This document shows, one piece after another, positions 4,579 through 5,743 of a stretch of 5,743 nucleotides of DNA (positions are counted from its first letter, which is position 1; each line of letters opens with the position of its first letter). This DNA comes from VEQN01 sp036405975. Its GTDB lineage: Bacteria; Patescibacteriota; Minisyncoccia; Phycocordibacterales; CAIZLB01. The position numbers and the translations under genes were made by a program. The notes below the pieces were generated by a model that was given only the letters and a program-made list of their open reading frames with translations, did not search any database and was not told the DNA's origin. The stretch spans positions 1 to 5,743 of the forward strand of contig DASWWM010000015.1 in NCBI GenBank assembly GCA_036405975.1, read 5' to 3'.

Positions 4579-5743
4579 ATGAAACAGCCACGAAAAATCG
4601 TCATCATCGACGATGTGCATCCGGAAACGAACGCCATGCTTCAGGCACTTTATTCGCGAAGCCCAAAAAGCGTCAGCGTGCATCTCGACCAGATCAAGGA
4701 GAGAGGCGCGGACAAGTTCATGTCGACTTATTACGTAGAGTACGGTCACAAGTCCATCGGTGACTGCGGTACGACTTCCATCTTTGCAGAGCAAGTAAGC
4801 ATGCTCGTCGCGAAAGCCATCCAGGACTGGCCTCTCTACAATGGGCAGGAAGCTAGTACCCGATATCTTGATATGGCAGAACAGGATGTCTTGAATCCGC
4901 TTGAGTCGGCTGCTGGCCAGGAAATCCAGGACGAATGGATGAAGTTTTATGTGCATGCACTTGAAACGCTTGTTCCGACTCTCAAGGAACGATTCCCTAT
5001 CAAGGAAGGCGAGAAAGAGACTGTATACGAGAAAGCGATCAAGGCCCGAGCGTTCGACATAGCGCGAGGGTTCCTTCCGGCCGGAGCGACAACGCTTGTC
5101 GCATGGCATACCAACCTTCGACAGGCCAACGACCATTTAAAGGAGATGCGAAACCATCCCCTTCAGGAAGTCCGAGATGTTGCTGCGGCAATCCGGAACG
5201 AACTCATGGAAAAATACAAATCAAGCTTCCTTCACAAGTCATATGAGACCGAAGAGGCGTACATCGCGGAAAGCATGAGGGAGTTCGCATACTTCGATGA
5301 CGCTTCGATCAAGTCGTTTACATATCAGCCGCGACTCGACCTCGTTGGGTTGAGCAAGCACCAGAAGCTGCTCGAGTCGCGGCCAGCAAAGACCGAACTC
5401 CATAACAGGTTTAGGCAGTACGGCGACATCGTCTTCTCATTCCCTCTCGACTTCGGATCATACCGAGACCTCCAGCGACACCGAAGCGCACCGCAGGAAA
5501 TGCCGCTTCTCACAACGCGACATGGATTCTTCGCATGGTACCTCGAACAGCTTCCTGAAGGACTTCGAGCTGAGGCTGCGGAACTTCTCAAGAAACAGGA
5601 GGAGCGGATTGCAGCGCTCGATGCCGCTGACGAAGTGAAACAGTACTATACGGCCATGGGATACACGATTACAGTGAAGATGTCATGCAGCCTTCCTTCC
5701 GCCGTCTATATAGCTGAGCTCCGATCATCGGACACTGTTCATC
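4579..5743 (+). CDS. thyX: Long-form, two-domain FAD-dependent thymidylate synthase-like protein (ThyX family), 3' end cut by window
   Basis: The first 388 residues are present and the frame is open at the window edge. ThyX makes dTMP from dUMP using methylene-tetrahydrofolate, FAD and NADPH. The first half has YYVEYGHKSIGD (51-62), QEASTRYLDM (90-99) resembling the S-x-RY end of the ThyX signature, and LPAGATTLVAWHTNLRQA (166-183) followed by MRNHPLQEVR (190-199), like the ThyX substrate-binding end. The second half starts near 255, has the flavin-binding-type R300-H301-R302 (LQRHR), and ends in the family-typical YIAELRSSDTVH (377-388). Canonical ThyX is about 220-250 residues with one copy of RHR-x7-S-x-R; here the parts are divided between the two halves. 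Arg is encoded by CGA in 16 of 23 cases. The ATG at 4579 is set by the -10 box 6 nt upstream; there is no Shine-Dalgarno. Family assignment is firm at fold level, but dTMP synthesis activity is inferred. Confidence 0.87.
   Translation, partial: MKQPRKIVIIDDVHPETNAMLQALYSRSPKSVSVHLDQIKERGADKFMSTYYVEYGHKSIGDCGTTSIFAEQVSMLVAKAIQDWPLYNGQEASTRYLDMAEQDVLNPLESAAGQEIQDEWMKFYVHALETLVPTLKERFPIKEGEKETVYEKAIKARAFDIARGFLPAGATTLVAWHTNLRQANDHLKEMRNHPLQEVRDVAAAIRNELMEKYKSSFLHKSYETEEAYIAESMREFAYFDDASIKSFTYQPRLDLVGLSKHQKLLESRPAKTELHNRFRQYGDIVFSFPLDFGSYRDLQRHRSAPQEMPLLTTRHGFFAWYLEQLPEGLRAEAAELLKKQEERIAALDAADEVKQYYTAMGYTITVKMSCSLPSAVYIAELRSSDTVH

Noticed and set aside
4506..4763. Plus-strand open frame of 85 codons
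   Set aside because: It runs through the terminator hairpin at 4518-4546 and the thyX promoter, then overlaps the thyX-like gene in another frame.
4573..5136. Minus-strand open frame of 187 codons opposite the thyX-like gene
   Set aside because: It is antisense to a clear ThyX-family protein, has no recognisable domain or promoter, and is explained by the codon bias of the sense gene.
1..5743. Search for tRNA/rRNA genes, CRISPR arrays, insertion-sequence ends, riboswitches or phage/defence genes
   Set aside because: No cloverleaf-like GTTCRA context, no regularly spaced direct repeats, no transposase or nuclease motifs and no long structured leaders were seen by eye. The gaps are all under about 110 bases.

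Overview
This window looks like a compact bacterial chromosome segment of moderate GC content. It holds short single-copy genes on both strands, small gaps, and no mobile elements, RNA genes or CRISPR arrays. All frames read through with the standard code, with no in-frame TGA. A two-domain, long-form ThyX-like thymidylate synthase, a DUF2207 surface protein with a Gly/Ser tail, and promoters whose -10 boxes sit 6-7 nt before ATG together suggest the Patescibacteria (CPR), perhaps Saccharibacteria. That placement is an inference from gene content and style; no marker gene here settles it.

Left part (1-760): the 3' end of an unrecognised plus-strand gene (stop at 83-85) is followed by a strong hairpin terminator (102-130). 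Facing it is a minus-strand gene (160-660) for a small cysteine-rich protein, probably metal-binding, with GTG as start and the only textbook Shine-Dalgarno sequence in the window.

Middle (760-3987, minus strand): a DUF1697 gene, a tandem-domain VOC/PhnB-like gene and a DUF2207 membrane protein gene follow one another in the direction of transcription. The VOC and DUF2207 genes overlap by 17 bp and form a two-gene operon driven by a promoter just before the VOC gene. The DUF1697 and VOC genes each have a promoter that places the predicted transcript start at or next to the A of the ATG, so both mRNAs look leaderless. This also corrects their starts relative to the longest open frames.

Right part (3988-5743, plus strand): a divergent promoter region leads to a small four-helix membrane protein of unknown function. 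It is followed by a GAAA-tetraloop terminator, then by another apparently leaderless gene, the thyX-like gene, which runs off the window. Its two ThyX-like halves appear to share out the signature residues: the first keeps the SxRY-type part and a C-terminal MRxxPxQE segment, and the second keeps the RHR triplet.

I see no single pathway linking these genes. The most unusual elements are the asymmetric ThyX and the repeated leaderless promoter layout, set against one GTG/Shine-Dalgarno gene.
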